From Tsukamurella sp. PLM1 (lineage in GTDB: Bacteria > Actinomycetota > Actinomycetes > Mycobacteriales > Mycobacteriaceae): a stretch of DNA of 64,000 nt. The notes beneath the pieces are model-generated. The model was given only the letters and a program-made list of their open reading frames with translations, had not been told where the DNA came from and ran no database searches. The stretch covers positions 682,001 through 746,000 of the forward strand of contig NZ_AP025688.1 in the NCBI RefSeq assembly GCF_023168325.1. Reading direction: 5' to 3'. This document shows, one piece after another, positions 50,041-59,594 of the stretch. The translations under genes and the position numbers were made by a program. Numbering within the stretch: the stretch's first letter is position 1; the number at the start of each line of letters is the position of its first letter.

Positions 50041-50793
50041 TCAGTTCAACGCGTCGAGCACCTTCTCCGCCAACTCCGGCCGGCAGATCACGAGGTCGGG
50101 GAGGTAGGGGTCGGGGTTGTTGTAGGTGAGCTCGCTGCCGTCGAGGCGCGAGCAGTGCAGCCCCGCGGCCCGCGCGACGCCGACGGGGGCGCAGGAGTCC
50201 CACTCGTACTGGCCGCCCGCGTGCAGGTACACGTCCACCTGCCCGCTCACCACGGCCATCGTCTTCACGCCGGCCGAGCCGAGCGAGACCGGCTGTAGCC
50301 CCAGCTGATCCGCGACCCGGAACATGCCCGGGGTCGCGCGGCTGCGCGACAGCGCGAGGTTCCCGGTGAGCGCGCCGGTCGGTGCGGTGACGGTGTCGGA
50401 CCGGAACATCTGGCCCGTCGCGGGCAGCGAGACCGCGCTCTGCACCGGCCGTCCGTCCTGCGTGAGCGCGACGTGCACGGCGTAGTCCGGACGGTGCGCG
50501 GCGTAGTCGCGGGTGCCGTCGAGCGGGTCGATCACCCACACCCGATCGGCGGCGAGCCGCTCGGTCGAGTCGGGGGCCTCCTCGGAGAGCACCGCGTCGT
50601 GCGGGCGGTGGGTGCGCAGGACGCGCGCGATCCATGCCTGCGCGAGGCGGTCGCCGGTGTCGCCGAGCAGCGGACCGTCGAGCAGCGATCCGTGCCGGAT
50701 GGCCTGCAGGATCCGCCCGGCACCGTCGGCGATCTCGGCCGCGAGGTCGATGTCGGACAGGGCGCCGCCGCCGGAACGGCCGAAGAACGTCAT
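50041..50793 (-). CDS. cysQ: 3'(2'),5'-bisphosphate nucleotidase/inositol phosphatase (CysQ-like)
   Basis: 250 residues. Mg2+/Li+-sensitive phosphatase fold: AVLSEEAPDS holds the Glu, WVIDPLDGTRDYA the DPxDGT metal motif, and EWDSCAPVGVARAAGLH the late WD motif. It probably recycles PAP or PAPS from sulfate assimilation. TAGGGT lies six bases before ATG 50793. It is convergent with cobF and divergent from the glycosylase gene (22 bp). Confidence 0.87.
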   Translation of the reverse strand: MTFFGRSGGGALSDIDLAAEIADGAGRILQAIRHGSLLDGPLLGDTGDRLAQAWIARVLRTHRPHDAVLSEEAPDSTERLAADRVWVIDPLDGTRDYAAHRPDYAVHVALTQDGRPVQSAVSLPATGQMFRSDTVTAPTGALTGNLALSRSRATPGMFRVADQLGLQPVSLGSAGVKTMAVVSGQVDVYLHAGGQYEWDSCAPVGVARAAGLHCSRLDGSELTYNNPDPYLPDLVICRPELAEKVLDALN

Positions 50794-50799
50794 ACCCCC

Positions 50800-50809
50800 A
50801 CCCTAGAGT
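50800..50809. promoter_or_regulatory. Shared -10 of cysQ and the DNA glycosylase gene
   Basis: ACCCTAGAGT reads TAGAGT on plus (50804-50809), six bases before ATG 50816, and TAGGGT on minus (50800-50805), six bases before the cysQ ATG 50793. The hexamers share the central TA. Confidence 0.65.
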
Positions 50810-50815
50810 GGGGTC

Positions 50816-51687
50816 ATGCCGGAGCTTCCCGAGATCGCCGCGATCGCGGACTACGTGGGCGCCAAGGCCGTCGGCACCGCCGTCCGCAGGGTGGACGTGG
50901 CGGCGCTGTCGGTGCTCAAGACCTACGCGCCGGGCCCGCACGACCTGGTGGGCGCCACCGTCACCGGCACCCGCCGGATCGGCAAGTACTTCGTCCTCGA
51001 TGCACGCAAGGGCGACGATGCCCGGCCCTCGTCGTGCACCTCTCCCGGGCCGGGTGGCTGCGCTGGTCCGAGAAGCTGTCGCCGACACCGCTCAAACCGG
51101 GTGGCAAGTCGCCCATCGCCCTGCGTGTGCACGTCGGACCGGAGGGGGAGGGCTTCGATCTCACCGAGGCGGGCACGCAGAAGCGGCTCGCGGTGTGGAT
51201 CGTGCGCGACCCGCAGGAGATCGAGATGGTCGCGACGCTCGGTCCGGACGCGCTGGCCGTGACCCGCGACGAGTTCGGTGCGATCCTCGTGGGCTCGCGG
51301 GCGCAGCTCAAGACGCTGCTGCGCGACCAGCGCACGATCGCCGGCATCGGCAACGCTTACTCCGATGAGATCCTGCACACCGCCAAGCTCTCGCCCTTCG
51401 CGGCGGCGAAGTCGCTCGACGAGGCGCAGGCCGACGCCCTGTACGCCGCCATGCGGTCCGAGCTCGAGGACGCGGTCGAGCGGTCCGTCGGGCAGCACGT
51501 GGCCACCCTCAAGGCAGAGAAGCGATCCGGGATGAAGGTGCACGCCCGCACCGGCAGCCCGTGCCCGGTGTGCGGCGATACGGTGCGCGAGGTCTCGTTC
51601 GCCGACCGCTCGTTCCAGTACTGCGCCACCTGCCAGACGGGCGGCAAGGTGCTCGCGGACCGTCGGATGTCGAAACTGCTGAAATAG
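50816..51687 (+). CDS. Fpg/Nei family DNA glycosylase, frameshifted
   Basis: About 290 residues when repaired. It begins MPELPEI, with the catalytic Pro/Glu pair exposed after Met removal. GIGNAYSDEILHTAKLSPF is the H2TH DNA-binding region, and the C-terminus has a zinc finger, CPVCGDTVREVSF...YCATCQTGG. One C is missing at 51019-51021; adding it joins DAPALVVHLSRAGWLRW. It removes oxidised bases; Fpg versus Nei specificity is uncertain. Confidence 0.9.
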
Positions 51688-51823
51688 GCGAAACCGCCCT
51701 GAGGGTCGGCATCGCGTGGCGTTGACGGGCAGGCGCCCTACCTCAATAGGAATGAACTGGGGTGCCAGCGCACCTGTGACGCCCCGGAACCCGACATCGT
51801 GAAGCGCAGGCGCGATGGACGAC

Positions 51824-51861
51824 GATGCCGCCGGACCCTGGGTGAGGGGTCCGGCGGCATC
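51824..51861. terminator. Perfect 14-bp hairpin, bidirectional
   Basis: GATGCCGCCGGACC (51824-51837) and GGTCCGGCGGCATC (51848-51861) pair exactly around a 10-nt loop. It lies 137 bp after the glycosylase stop and 38 bp after the doxX stop on the other strand, so it can serve both. The U-tract is weak. Confidence 0.75.
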
Positions 51862-51898
51862 CGTGTTCCAGCGGCCGGTGAGTGCCGCTCCGGCGGGA

Positions 51899-52510
51899 CT
51901 ACTTGATGAGCTTGTCCGCGCCGTCGTTCTTGCCGGTCTCGGGGTCGTAGTCGCCCAGGATCACGTCGCCCTCGGCGGCCTCCTCCTCGATCGCCTCGGA
52001 CACAGCCTCGGCCTGGGCGAGCGCGGCGTTGCGGCGCGCGATGGTGATCGCACCGCCGGCGACGGCGCCACCGAGCGCGACGGCCGCGAGCCACGGCTTG
52101 TTCAGGCGGTCGCCCAGCAGGTGGTCGACGGAGTACTTGCCGGGGCCGGTCAGGGCGAGTGCTGCGGCGGCGGTGCCGAGCACCACCTGGTACTCGAGGC
52201 CACCGCTCTGCGCGGCGAAGCCGTTGGGCCGGTGCACGTCGGCGGCCACGATCATCGCGCCCACACCGCCGGCGGCGGCCAGCGGGGTCGCGGCACCGAG
52301 CGCGAGCGCGGCGCCCGCGAACTCGCCGGCACCGGCGATGGCGGCGTTCGGCTTGCCGGGGGCGAAGCCCATCGACTCGAAGCCCTGGCCGGTGCCCTCG
52401 AGGCCGCCGCCGCCGAATGCGCCGAACAGCTTCTGTGCGCCGTGGTACGCCAGCGTGCCTCCCACGACGGTACGCAGGGCCAACAGTCCGAGGTCACGGG
52501 TCTTGCTCAC
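51899..52510 (-). CDS. DoxX-family membrane protein
   Basis: 203 residues with four hydrophobic helices (residues 8-30, 55-75, 80-95 and 105-125) and a charged C-terminus ending GKNDGADKLIK. RTVVGGTLAYHGAQKLFGAFGG and KPNAAIAGAGEFAGAALALG are DoxX hallmarks. Relatives form a redox-linked complex with SodA and a thiosulfate-sulfurtransferase in mycobacteria; neither is adjacent. GTG 52510 follows a good GGAAGGA site. Confidence 0.88.
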   Translation of the reverse strand: MSKTRDLGLLALRTVVGGTLAYHGAQKLFGAFGGGGLEGTGQGFESMGFAPGKPNAAIAGAGEFAGAALALGAATPLAAAGGVGAMIVAADVHRPNGFAAQSGGLEYQVVLGTAAAALALTGPGKYSVDHLLGDRLNKPWLAAVALGGAVAGGAITIARRNAALAQAEAVSEAIEEEAAEGDVILGDYDPETGKNDGADKLIK

Positions 52511-52589
52511 GATGGATCCTTCCTAGAGGTGCGAGGTACTGAGACATTCAACCGGACCGTGGTCCGAGGCATTCCGGGTGTGCCGGGAG

Positions 52590-54032
52590 TCACACGACGA
52601 GCTGCCCGGCCAGGTCGGGCACCGTCGCGCCGCCCGTCGCCCGACGGTACGCGGTCCCCACCGATTCGATCGCGCCTTCCAGAACGTCCGACGGCAGCGA
52701 GTACGGGATGCGGATGTTCCGCTCGAGGGCACCGTCGACCCCGAAGGCCGAGCCGGCGGCGATGCGCACCCCGAGTCCGGCGGCCGCTGCGGCGGTGGCG
52801 GTCCCGACCGGGCGCGACAGCGTGACCCACAGACACAGGCCGCCGAGGCCGGGGACGCCGTGGCGCCGGGGAGGTGCCGCGCGACGGCGGCGCGGGCCAC
52901 TGCGCGCGACGCGCGCAGCGAGTCGAGCCGTCCCGGCAGGAAGTCCGCGAGGTGATCGAGCGCGTACGCGGCGGCGAGCTGTTCGAAGACCGCACCCGCG
53001 AGGTCCATGTCGTAGCGCGCGGCGGTCAGGGAGTCCGGCGAGGTCTCGGTGCGGATCCACCCCACGCGCAGGCCCGCCCACACCGTCTTGCTCGCGGATC
53101 CGAGCGTGATGATCCGGGCGCCGCGCGGCGCGAAGGCGGCGACGGGCGGCGGCGCGGGAACGTCGAGCGCGAGCTCGGCCATCGTCTCGTCGACGACGAT
53201 CGGCACCCGGTAGCGCGCCGAGATCTCGCCGAGCCGCGCCCGCCCGGCCTCATCGAGCAGCAGGCCGGTCGGGTTGTGGAAGTCCGGGATGGTGAAGATG
53301 ATCCGCGGATTCTGCTGTTTCACAACTGCTTCCAGCTGGTCCAGGTCCCAGCCGTGCTCGGGGTGCAGCCCCACCGCGATCGGGCGGGCGTTGTGCCGGC
53401 GCAGCGCCAGGATGGTGCCGTGGTGCGTCGGCTGCTCGATGACCACCCGGTCGCCGGGGTGCACCAGCGTGTCCAGCACCACGCGCAGCGCGTGCTGCGC
53501 GCCGGAGGTGACCAGCACCTGCTCGGACGACGTCGGCAGGCCGCGGTCGGTGTAGCGCCGGGCGATCGACTCGCGCAGCGCCCGCACGCCGCCGGGGTAC
53601 AGGCCGATGCCCGCCAGGTACGGCGGAGCGCACTCGAGGGCGTGGCGGTATCCGTCGTGCACGATCTGGTCCGGGGCCGACGGTGCCGCGATGTTCAGCC
53701 GGATCAGGTCGGCCTCGGCGCCGGTGTCGGCAGGTTCGGCGGGCGCGGAGTGCGGCAGCGTGAGCACGCTGCGCGCCCTGCCGGGACTGCAGGTGGCCGC
53801 TGTCGCGGAGCTCGGCGTACGCGGCGGTCACCGTCGTTCGGCTCACCTGGAGGTGGGCGGCCAGGGCGCGCTCGCTCGGCAGCGCGGTCCCGACGGGGAC
53901 CCGCCCGTCCAGTACCAGCAGGCGCAGCGCCTCGGCGAGCGCGACGTAGGCCGACCGCGGACCGTCGGGACGCCACGCGCCCAGTTGCTTGGTGAGGGCG
54001 GCCGCGCCGACGGTGCCAGTTGACGGGAACAC
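52590..54032 (-). CDS. MocR/PdxR-type GntR regulator with aminotransferase domain, frameshifted twice
   Basis: About 480 residues when repaired. Winged helix at residues 25-95 (ALPSERALAAHLQVSRTTVT), then an aminotransferase-like domain: SSEQVLVTSGAQHALRVVLD, IFTIPDFHNPTGLLLDE, and ITLGSASKTVWAGLRVGWI with the PLP lysine. Frames change at CCC 53776-53778 (two missing or one extra base) and at GG 52862-52863 (one missing). It is divergent from a YczE-type membrane protein, a recurrent pairing for MocR regulators. An inverted repeat GCCAGT-N8-ACTGGC overlaps its promoter. Confidence 0.85.
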
Positions 54033-54035
54033 GAA

Positions 54036-54055
54036 GCCAGTATGTCAGAACTGGC
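54036..54055. promoter_or_regulatory. Operator-like inverted repeat between mocR and yczE genes
   Basis: GCCAGT (54036-54041) and ACTGGC (54050-54055) are perfect 6-bp arms, 14 bp centre to centre, in the 61-bp divergent gap and next to the mocR start. CATACT on minus is six bases before the GTG and lies within the repeat, so binding would repress mocR itself. Confidence 0.55.
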
Positions 54056-54093
54056 TATGGAATATCAGTCCACCACGCGGGATGGTTGTCGGC

Positions 54094-54825
54094 ATGATGA
54101 TCCGATTGCTGAAGCTGTTCGTGGGCCTGTGGCTGTACGGGACCGCGATGGTGGCCATTCTCAAGGCCGGCCTGGGCAACATGCCGTGGGACGTGCTGCA
54201 CCAGGGGCTCGCCGGGAAGTCGGGGCTCTCGGTGGGCGTGACGTCGATCCTGGTGGGCGCGGTCGTCCTGCTCGCGTGGGTCCCGATCCGGCAGAAACCC
54301 GGGTTCGGCACCGTCGCCAACGTGGTGGTGATCGGCGTCGCGTTCGACGCCATGGCCCCGCTGTTCCCCGCGAACCCGGCCCTGGTGATCGCCGTGCCGA
54401 TGATGCTGGGCGGGATCGTGCTCAACGCCTTCGCGACGGTGCTCTACATCGGGGCCGGGATGGGCCCGGGCCCGCGCGACGGCCTGATGACGGGGCTCGT
54501 CGCCCGGACGGGCGGCTCGGTCCGGGTGGTGCGCACGTCGATGGAGGTTGCGGTCGTGGTGGTCGGGTTCGTGCTCGGCGGCACGCTGGGCGTGGGGACG
54601 GTGCTCTACGCCGTCGGTGTCGGGCCGTTGATCCAGCTGTTCGCGCGCACCGGCTTGGGCGGCCCCGCGCTGGCGGCCCGTGGCGACGCGCACGGCGCTC
54701 CGGCTCCCGCGGCGGATGACCATGCCGCGGTTAAGGTGAGTGAATGCGGATCCTCATCACCGGAGCCAGCTCCGGTCTCGGCGAAGGCATGGCTCGGACG
54801 TATGCGGAGCGCGGCGAGGACGTAG
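54094..54825 (+). CDS. YczE/YitT-like integral membrane protein
   Basis: About 243 residues from ATG 54094, with at least five helices: LLKLFVGLWLYGTAMVAILKA, VGVTSILVGAVVLLAW, TVANVVVIGVAFDAMAPL, and GMGPGPRDGLMTGL, the family's loop motif. The open frame runs 82 bp into the next gene and its last ~40 residues (SECGSSSPEPAPVSA) look random, so the true stop is probably earlier and hidden by an indel near 54700-54740. It is divergent from the MocR gene. Function unknown. Confidence 0.75.
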   Translation: MMIRLLKLFVGLWLYGTAMVAILKAGLGNMPWDVLHQGLAGKSGLSVGVTSILVGAVVLLAWVPIRQKPGFGTVANVVVIGVAFDAMAPLFPANPALVIAVPMMLGGIVLNAFATVLYIGAGMGPGPRDGLMTGLVARTGGSVRVVRTSMEVAVVVVGFVLGGTLGVGTVLYAVGVGPLIQLFARTGLGGPALAARGDAHGAPAPAADDHAAVKVSECGSSSPEPAPVSAKAWLGRMRSAART

Positions 54826-55481
54826 GTCTCCTCGCGCGGCGCCTCGACCGGCTCGAGGCGCTGCGCGCCGAGCTCACCGCCTGCCCGAAGTCCGGCGCCG
54901 TCGCGATCGAGCAGCTGGACGTCACCGATTTCGCCGCGGTCCCGGTGGCGATCGGCACGGTCGTGGAGCGCCTGGGCGGCCTGGACCGCGCGATCATCAA
55001 CGCCGGCATCGGCAAGGGCGCGCCGCTCGGCACGGGGAAGGCGTACGCGAATCTCGAAACGGTGCAGACCAACCTCACCGGCGCGCTCGCGCAGATCGAG
55101 GCGGTGCTGGAGGTGTTCCGCGCGCAGGGGCGCGGGCACCTCGTGCTCATCTCCTCGATCGCCGGCCAGCGCGGCATGCCCAAGGCGCAGACCGCGTACT
55201 CGGCGAGCAAGGCCGGGCTCACCGCGCTCGGCGAGGGCCTGCAGGCCGAGTTCGCGGACAGCGACATCACCGTCACCGTGATCAAGCCCGGCTTCATCGA
55301 GACCGACATCAACAAGGGCGTGAAGACGTCCATGAAGGCGTCGCTCGACGACGGCGTGAAGGCCCTCGTCAAGGCCATCGACCGCGAGCCGAAGGAGGCC
55401 GCTGTGCCGCCGTGGCCGTGGACCCCGCTCGGCGCCGTGCTCCGGCACGCCCCCGACGAGCTCACCCGCCGCCTGATCTGA
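54744..55481 (+). CDS. Short-chain dehydrogenase/reductase
   Basis: 245 residues. Classical SDR: LITGASSGLGEGMARTYAER, DVGLLARRLDRLEALRAEL, INAGIGKGAPLGTGKA, LISSIAGQRG, and YSASKAGLTALGEGL with Tyr/Lys. VIKPGFIETDINKGVK follows. The C-terminus (PPWPWTPLGAVLRHAPDELTRRL) is amphipathic, as in membrane-associated SDRs. It starts near the end of the YczE gene after GGTGAGTGA. The substrate is unknown; M. tuberculosis Rv0945 is the likely equivalent by position before pgi. Confidence 0.9.
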   Translation: MRILITGASSGLGEGMARTYAERGEDVGLLARRLDRLEALRAELTACPKSGAVAIEQLDVTDFAAVPVAIGTVVERLGGLDRAIINAGIGKGAPLGTGKAYANLETVQTNLTGALAQIEAVLEVFRAQGRGHLVLISSIAGQRGMPKAQTAYSASKAGLTALGEGLQAEFADSDITVTVIKPGFIETDINKGVKTSMKASLDDGVKALVKAIDREPKEAAVPPWPWTPLGAVLRHAPDELTRRLI

Positions 55482-55691
55482 CACCTGCCGCCTGAGTGGC
55501 GCCCGTTGTCCTCCTGCCACCGCGGGTCCGAGAACCGCCCGCGCGCTGCCGAAACCGCGGTCGATGCGCCGGCTCACCCGGGAGGACTAGGGGGCCAGCC
55601 CTGAGGCGGCCGCGCCGAACCTGGGGGATCGGCCCGGATGTGCCGCGACACCGAAGTTCCTAGCGTGAATAGGGACGAAAGGTGGTGCGAA

Positions 55692-55919
55692 ATGCGCACG
55701 TTCATCAAGGCAGCAATGATCTCGACGGTGGCCGGCGCGGGCCTGTTGCTCGCGGCGGCCCCTGCCCACGCGGATCCGGACATCAGCGATTACGCCACGG
55801 GCAGCATCGGCGAATCCTGTGCCGGTTACCCGCTCGGCAAGCTCGCGCTGGAGCGCAGCCAGGGCTTCGTGCTTACCTGCACGAGCAACGGCACCTGGCA
55901 GATCCCGAAGGAGCCCTGA
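55692..55919 (+). CDS. Small secreted Cys-pair protein
   Basis: 75 residues from ATG 55692, after AAAGGTGG and with TAGCGT further upstream. The signal peptide is cleaved at APAHADPD. The mature part is about 48 residues with two Cys (GESCAGYPLG and VLTCTSNGTW), likely one disulfide. This resembles short mycobacterial exported proteins (DUF-type, ending in a TW/Q motif). No function is known. It is convergent with pgi. Confidence 0.72.
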   Translation: MRTFIKAAMISTVAGAGLLLAAAPAHADPDISDYATGSIGESCAGYPLGKLALERSQGFVLTCTSNGTWQIPKEP

Positions 55920-55957
55920 GCGGCTCCGTCGACCGCGGCTCCCGCGCGGACCGCGGC

Positions 55958-57619
55958 TCAGACCGCGCGCCCGCGCGCGGTCCGGTACCAGCGCACCTGG
56001 GCGTCGGTGGAGGAGTCGAGATCCGCGGCGGGCGGCGCACCGTAGGACGCGATGACGGGGAGGAGGGCGTTGGCCTGCACCTTGCCCAGCTCCACGCCCC
56101 ACTGATCGAACGCATTGATGCCCCAGACGGCGGCTTCGGTGAATACCTGGTGCTCATAGAGGGCGATCAACTGCCCCACGACCGACGGGGTGAGCTTCGG
56201 TGCGAGGATCGTGGTGGTGGGCCGGTTGCCGGGCATCACCTTGTGCGGCACGACTTTCGAGTCGGTGCCTTCAGCGGCGATCTCGTCGGCGGTCTTGCCG
56301 AAGGCGAGCACCTTGGTCTGCGCGAACAGGTTGCTCATCAGGAGGTCCTGCATCGTGCCGACGCCGTCGGTGGTGGGCAGGTCGTCGGTGGACTCGGCGA
56401 ACCCGAGGAAGTCGGCCGGGACCAGACGGGTGCCCTGGTGCAGGAGCTGGAAGAAGGCGTGCTGGCCGTTGGTTCCCGGCTCGCCCCAGAAGATCTCGCC
56501 GGTATCCACGGTGACGGGAGTGCCGTCGACGCGCACCGACTTGCCGTTCGATTCCATCGTGAGCTGCTGCAGGTAGGCGGGGAACCGCGCCAGGTCCTGC
56601 GAGTACGGGAGTACCGCGCGGGACTGCGCGCCGAAGAAGTCGGAGTACCAGAGCCCGATCAGCCCCAGCATGAGCGGCGCGTTGCGCTCGGCCGGCGCGG
56701 TCGCGAAATGCTCGTCGACGGTGCGGAATCCGGCCAGGAACTCGGCGAACCGCTCCCGCCCGATCGCGACCATCACGGACAGGCCGATCGCCGAGTCGAC
56801 CGAGTAGCGGCCGCCGACCCAGTCCCAGAACCCGAACATGTTCGCGGTGTCGATGCCGAACGCCGCCACCTTCTCGGCGTTCGTGGACACGGCCACGAAG
56901 TGCTTCGCGACCGCCGCGTCCCCGATCTCCAGCTTGCTCAGCAGCCAGTTCTTCGCGGCGTGTGCGTTGGTGAGCGTCTCCTGCGTGGTGAAGGTCTTCG
57001 ACGCGACGATGAACAATGTGGTCGCCGGGTTGAGCTGTGCCAACGTGGCGGAGATGTCCGCCGGATCGACGTTGGACACGAAGTGGCAGGTCAACCCGCG
57101 CTGCACGTACGCGCGGAGCGCGCCGTAGACCATCGCGGGCCCCAGGTCGCTGCCGCCGATACCGATGTTCACCACGTCGGTGATCGGCTCGCCGGTGGCG
57201 CCGCGCCACGCGCGCGAGCGCACCGCGTCGGCGAAGTCGCCCATCTTCTCGAGGACGTCGTGCACGTCGCTGCTCACGTTCTGCCCGTCCACCGACAGGT
57301 CCGCGCTCGACGGTGCGCGCAGGGCCGTGTGCAGGACCGCGCGGTCCTCCGTGGCGTTGATGTGGGCACCGTCGAACATGCGCTGCCGCAGGCCCGCGAC
57401 GTCGGCCGCGTCCGCGAGGCCCGCGAGCAGCGTGAGCGTCTCGCGGGTGACCCGGTGCTTCGAGTAGTCGATGTACAGATCGCCCACCCGGAACACGAAC
57501 TCGGTGCCGCGCTCCGGGTCGGCGGCGAACAGCTCCCGCAGGGTGGTGCCCGAGATCTCGCGGTGGTGATCGACGAGGTTCCGCCAGGCGGGGGACGCGG
57601 TGATGTCGCTGTCGCTCAT
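55958..57619 (-). CDS. pgi: Glucose-6-phosphate isomerase
   Basis: 553 residues, full length. Signatures: [45 protein letters not shown], and [19 protein letters not shown] holding the catalytic Glu and His region; KVMPGNRPT and [14 protein letters not shown] near the C-terminus. It interconverts glucose-6-P and fructose-6-P. ATG 57619 has TAGGCT eight bases upstream. The pgi-chorismate mutase-uvrD order is preserved from M. tuberculosis, with an aldehyde dehydrogenase and two envelope genes inserted. Confidence 0.97.
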   Translation of the reverse strand: MSDSDITASPAWRNLVDHHREISGTTLRELFAADPERGTEFVFRVGDLYIDYSKHRVTRETLTLLAGLADAADVAGLRQRMFDGAHINATEDRAVLHTALRAPSSADLSVDGQNVSSDVHDVLEKMGDFADAVRSRAWRGATGEPITDVVNIGIGGSDLGPAMVYGALRAYVQRGLTCHFVSNVDPADISATLAQLNPATTLFIVASKTFTTQETLTNAHAAKNWLLSKLEIGDAAVAKHFVAVSTNAEKVAAFGIDTANMFGFWDWVGGRYSVDSAIGLSVMVAIGRERFAEFLAGFRTVDEHFATAPAERNAPLMLGLIGLWYSDFFGAQSRAVLPYSQDLARFPAYLQQLTMESNGKSVRVDGTPVTVDTGEIFWGEPGTNGQHAFFQLLHQGTRLVPADFLGFAESTDDLPTTDGVGTMQDLLMSNLFAQTKVLAFGKTADEIAAEGTDSKVVPHKVMPGNRPTTTILAPKLTPSVVGQLIALYEHQVFTEAAVWGINAFDQWGVELGKVQANALLPVIASYGAPPAADLDSSTDAQVRWYRTARGRAV

Positions 57620-57687
57620 GGATACAAAGCCTAGTGCGACTCGCGGTCTCCTGCGCGGCTTCGGCGAGTGCGGTTATCGTGGCTGAC

Positions 57688-59148
57688 ATGGCTACCGAAC
57701 AGCGCGTGCGTGACCTCCTCGACCGCGTCCCCACGGGGATCTTCGTGAGCGGAACTTTCCGCGACTCCGGTTCGGGCGCAACCTTTCCGGTGCACGACCC
57801 TGCCACCGAGGAGATGCTGGTGGAGGTCGCCGACGCCACGCCCGAGGACGGCGTCGCCGCACTCGACGCGGCCGTCGCGGCGGGACCGGCCTGGGCCGCG
57901 ACGCCGGCCCGGCAGCGCGCCGAGATCCTCCGCGCCGCGTACGAGGGCCTGATCGCCCGCACCGAGGACTTCGCGCTGCTGATGACGCTCGAGATGGGCA
58001 AGGCGCTGCCGGAGTCCGTCAACGAGGTGAAGTACGGGGCGGAGTTCTTCCGCTGGTTCTCCGAGGAGGCCGTCCGCATCGCCGGCCGGTACACGCCCGC
58101 GCCCGCCGGCACCGGCCGGATCCTGGTGAGCAAGGCCCCCGTCGGACCCTGCCTCGCGATCACGCCGTGGAACTTCCCGCTGGCGATGGGCACCCGCAAG
58201 ATCGGCCCGCGCTCGCCGCCGGCGCCACGATGCTGGTCAAGCCCGCCGGGCTGACCCCGCTCACGATGCTGCTGCTCGCCGAGGTGCTGCGCGACGCGGG
58301 CGTCCCGGACGGCGTGATCTCCGTACTGCCCACCTCGAAGTCCGGCGCGCTGACGGGCCCGCTGCTCGCCGACCCGCGGCTGCGCAAGCTCACCTTCACC
58401 GGCTCGACCGAGGTGGGCGCCGCGCTCGTCGCGCAGTCGGCCCCCGGCATCCTGCGCACGTCGATGGAGCTGGGTGGGAACGCCCCGTTCGTCGTCTTCG
58501 ACGATGCCGATGTGGATCAGGCCGTCGCGCAGGCCCTGCTCGCCAAGCTGCGCAACGGCGGCGAGGCGTGCACCGCGGCGAACCGCTTCCACGTGCACGA
58601 ATCGGTGGTCGAGGAGTTCACGGACAAGCTCGTCGATGGGATGGCGAAGTACGTCCTGGGCCGCGGCGTCGACGAGGGCGTCACCATCGGGCCGCTGGTC
58701 TCCGCCGACCAGCAGAGCATCGTCTCCGAGCTGGTGCAGGACGCGGTCGCCAAGGGCGCTTCGCTGCGGCTGGGTGGGGTGGCGCCCGAGGGGCCGGGCC
58801 ACTTCTTCCCCGACGGTTCTCGCCGGCGTCCCCGCCGACGCCCGGATCCTCACCGAGGAGGTGTTCGGCCCCGTCGCCCCGATCGTCGCGTTCGCCGACG
58901 AGGACGCGGGCGTGGCGGCCGCCAACGCCACCCAGTACGGGCTGGCGGCGTACATCTTCACCAAGGACCTGGACCGCGCGCTGCGGGTGGCCGACCGGAT
59001 CGAGTCCGGCATGGTCGGCGTGAATCGCGGCGTCATCTCCGACCCGGCCGGACCGTTCGGCGGCATCAAGGCCTCGGGCTTCGGTCGCGAGGGTGGCAGC
59101 GAGGGCATCGAGGAGTATCTGGAGACCCGCTACATCGCCCTGCAGTGA
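57688..59148 (+). CDS. NAD(P)-dependent aldehyde dehydrogenase (succinate-semialdehyde type), frameshifted twice
   Basis: About 487 residues when repaired. Visible: PWNFPLAMGTRKI, LTFTGSTEVG, MELGGNAPFVVFDD with the Glu, NGGEACTAANRFHVH with the catalytic Cys, and EEVFGPVAPI. The sequence is GabD-like. Frames change at about 58203-58207 (one missing base, restoring PALAAGATMLVKPA) and at CCCC 58808-58811 (two missing C would restore FFPPTVLAGVP). ATG 57688 has TATCGT seven bases upstream; GTG 57679 is less likely. Confidence 0.87.
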
Positions 59149-59221
59149 GTCAGACCCGGACCTGCCGGAACTCGGGCGCGACCTCGGCGATCCCGTAGGA
59201 GGGGCGCGGACCGTCGGGCCG

Positions 59222-59506
59222 CTACCGGCCGAGCGGGCCCCGACCCAGCCGGAGCAGCAGCATCGCCAGGGTGTGGCCCTCGCGGCCGAGCTCGGAGAAC
59301 CGCTCGAGCACCTTCATCTCCCGCGAGTGCACCAGGCGGGTGCCGCCGGACGCCATGCGCGTGCGGCCGATGATCCGCGAGACCTCACTGCGCCGCTTGA
59401 CCGCGGCCAGGATCTCCGCGTCGAGGCGGTCGATCTCCTCGCGCAGCGCCTGGATCTCCTCGTCGGCGAGCGGCGTCTCGGCGCCGGTGTCGTCCGGTGT
59501 GCTCAT
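59222..59506 (-). CDS. AroQ-type chorismate mutase (intracellular)
   Basis: 94 residues from ATG 59506. The all-helical AroQ fold: REEIDRLDAEILAAVKRRSE with the first catalytic Arg, SRIIGRTRMASGG, and HSREMKVLERFSELG. The C-terminal RLLLRLGRGPLGR-like end matches the M. tuberculosis enzyme (Rv0948c), whose C-terminus docks on DAHP synthase for activation. No signal peptide, so it is cytoplasmic, unlike the secreted *MtCM. Confidence 0.88.
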   Translation of the reverse strand: MSTPDDTGAETPLADEEIQALREEIDRLDAEILAAVKRRSEVSRIIGRTRMASGGTRLVHSREMKVLERFSELGREGHTLAMLLLRLGRGPLGR

Positions 59507-59594
59507 GCTTCGATTTTTCCACAGTCGGGGTGCGCATCCGGTGCTCAGGTGTCGCGGCCGGTGCCGCCACGGAGTGATCACTACCATCGACCGG

